Position numbers and translations under genes: made by a program. This document shows, piece after piece, positions 63,140 through 64,000 of a DNA stretch of 64,000 bases. A model generated the notes under the pieces. The model saw only the letters and a program-made list of their open reading frames with translations, was not told where the DNA came from and ran no database searches. The stretch is from Prevotella jejuni (GTDB taxonomy: Bacteria > Bacteroidota > Bacteroidia > Bacteroidales > Bacteroidaceae), in the NCBI RefSeq assembly GCF_900187995.1, contig NZ_FZNZ01000013.1:1-64000 (forward strand). Reading direction: 5' to 3'. Each line of letters opens with the position of its first letter. Position 1 is the stretch's first letter.

Positions 63140-64000
63140 ATGAGAAACGGACTAATTTTGTTGTTAATGTTATTATTTTGCTGCAGTAATGTACATGCAA
63201 AAGATGATGCAATCCCTGTTCAAGGGCGAGTGCTTGATAACATGACGGGAGCTGGAGTGCCAAGTGCCAAGGTTTACCTGATGACCTTAGACAGTGTTGT
63301 TATAGATAGTTTGATAGCCGCACCTGCAGAGGCTGGAGAAGATGCGGGCTTCTACCGCTTTGAACACTTGACAAAAGTCGGGAATTACATCGTACGTGCA
63401 AGTGCTGAGGGGTATGAGGACGGCTATATGCACTTTGTGTTGAGGAGTAAGCGAGAGTTTTTTGTACCTGTAAAGCCTATACGATTGGCAAAGGCGCACG
63501 AATTGGCAGAAGTGACAGTAAAGGCTACAAAGGTTAAGATGGTTGTTGCGGGCGATACGATTATCTATAATGCTGATGCTTTCAATCTTGCAGAGGGTAG
63601 CATGCTTGATGCGCTAATTAGCAAGTTGCCAGGCGCACGACTGACCAAAGATGGGCAAATATTCGTCAATGGCAAGTATATTCAAAGCCTTTTAGTCAAC
63701 GGACGAGAGTTTTTCAGTGGAAACCCAATGTTGGCATTGGAGAATCTACCTGCCTATACGGTTAATAAAATCAAAGTTTTTAACAAGTCGGGAGCAGCTT
63801 CAAAGTTGGCAGGACGTGATATGGGCGATAAGAACTATGTGATGGATGTAAAGCTGAAGAAGGAGTATGCCGTAGGCTATATGGGTAACGTTGAAGCTGG
63901 TGCTGGTTCGAACAACAGATATAAGCTACGTGGCTTAGCCATAAAGTTCTCTGACAAAGAACGCATCGGAATATTTGCCAATAGCAACAACCTTAACGAC
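63140..64000 (+). CDS. Outer-membrane receptor-like protein, 5' part (runs off window)
   Basis: 287 codons are visible and the frame is open at the window edge. Signal peptide MRNGLILLLMLLFCCSNVHA. Residues 25-115 are a carboxypeptidase-regulatory-like beta domain (VQGRVLDNMTGAGVPSAKVYL), followed by a plug-like region (LDALISKLPGARLTKDGQIFVNG, LVNGREFFSGNP, AYTVNKIKVFNKSG) as in TonB-dependent receptor-like proteins (OMP_b-brl type). Expected to form an outer-membrane barrel in the missing C-terminus. Confidence 0.8.
   Translation, partial: MRNGLILLLMLLFCCSNVHAKDDAIPVQGRVLDNMTGAGVPSAKVYLMTLDSVVIDSLIAAPAEAGEDAGFYRFEHLTKVGNYIVRASAEGYEDGYMHFVLRSKREFFVPVKPIRLAKAHELAEVTVKATKVKMVVAGDTIIYNADAFNLAEGSMLDALISKLPGARLTKDGQIFVNGKYIQSLLVNGREFFSGNPMLALENLPAYTVNKIKVFNKSGAASKLAGRDMGDKNYVMDVKLKKEYAVGYMGNVEAGAGSNNRYKLRGLAIKFSDKERIGIFANSNNLND

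Noticed and set aside
1..64000. tRNA or rRNA genes
   Set aside because: Scanning both strands by eye for T-loop GTTCGA-type and rRNA signatures gave no candidate with a supporting cloverleaf; a tRNAscan-SE run would settle it.

Overview
The window looks like a chromosomal segment of a Prevotella-type member of the Bacteroidales (phylum Bacteroidota), probably an oral or gut commensal. The evidence is the recurring Bacteroidota promoter form (TTTG, about 20 nt, TAnnTTTG), weak or absent Shine-Dalgarno sequences, relaxed lipoprotein boxes, a complete batA-E locus, pyrB/pyrI, a split glycine dehydrogenase with a linked lipoamide dehydrogenase, a long-form QueA, and HU-family proteins typical of the group. 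I see no rRNA, tRNA, CRISPR array, intact transposase or plasmid/phage module. Gene assignments rest on motifs and family resemblance read by eye; no database was searched.

Layout. 0-3.6 kb: a secreted lipoprotein whose C-terminus resembles the variable region of diversity-generating retroelement (DGR) targets, followed by a perfect hairpin, an HU-like protein and about 1 kb of nested repeats. 3.6-9.4 kb: cation exporter, HAD phosphatase, trmB, a LytS/LytR-type two-component pair and ribE. 9.4-11 kb: a gene-poor stretch with a candidate structured RNA of about 270 nt on the minus strand that has its own promoter and terminator. 11-17.3 kb: glycine cleavage system on the minus strand (gcvT-gcvH-gcvPA-gcvPB-lpd). 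17.5-20.2 kb: an FMN/4Fe-4S membrane protein and a YihY-type membrane protein. 20.2-21.5 kb: a nine-copy 44-bp tandem array, a dispersed hairpin repeat and a candidate small RNA. 21.5-30.6 kb: nucleotide-sugar genes (rmlB, fdtA, an acyltransferase, fdtB) with purT and a GH125 mannosidase on one strand, then a phosphodiesterase, a cytidylate-kinase-like protein and a MATE exporter. 31-33 kb: pyrB and pyrI separated by a small lipoprotein gene. 33-48 kb: PBP1A, two uncharacterised genes, ruvC, an MBL hydrolase, rsmG, a DUF3298-like lipoprotein, a HAD phosphatase, panB, an MFS transporter, ftsY, rimO, and a pair of HU-type genes of which the second encodes HU + acidic linker + membrane helix + LysM-like domain. 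48.2-56.7 kb: a MITE, then the moxR-DUF58-bat operon, in which batD and batE are fused in one frame. 56.8-64 kb: PAP2 phosphatase, queA, a Smr protein, nadE, a small secreted protein, and the 5' part of an outer-membrane receptor-like gene that runs off the window.

How the genes work together. The gcv/lpd cluster supplies all four components of glycine cleavage (P as two subunits, H, T, L). rmlB-fdtA-fdtB plus the acyltransferase would make a dTDP-3-amino-3,6-dideoxyhexose, probably for surface glycans. The bat locus is a membrane/periplasmic von Willebrand A/TPR system with a MoxR chaperone-ATPase.

The least explained signals are non-coding: two candidate small RNAs with near-consensus promoters, several families of intergenic palindromic repeats, a MITE whose internal hairpin probably terminates the upstream transcript, and the DGR-like hypervariable tail at the left end. 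The most unusual coding features are the membrane-anchored HU-LysM protein, the BatD-BatE fusion that retains an internal signal peptide, and the lipoprotein inserted between pyrB and pyrI.
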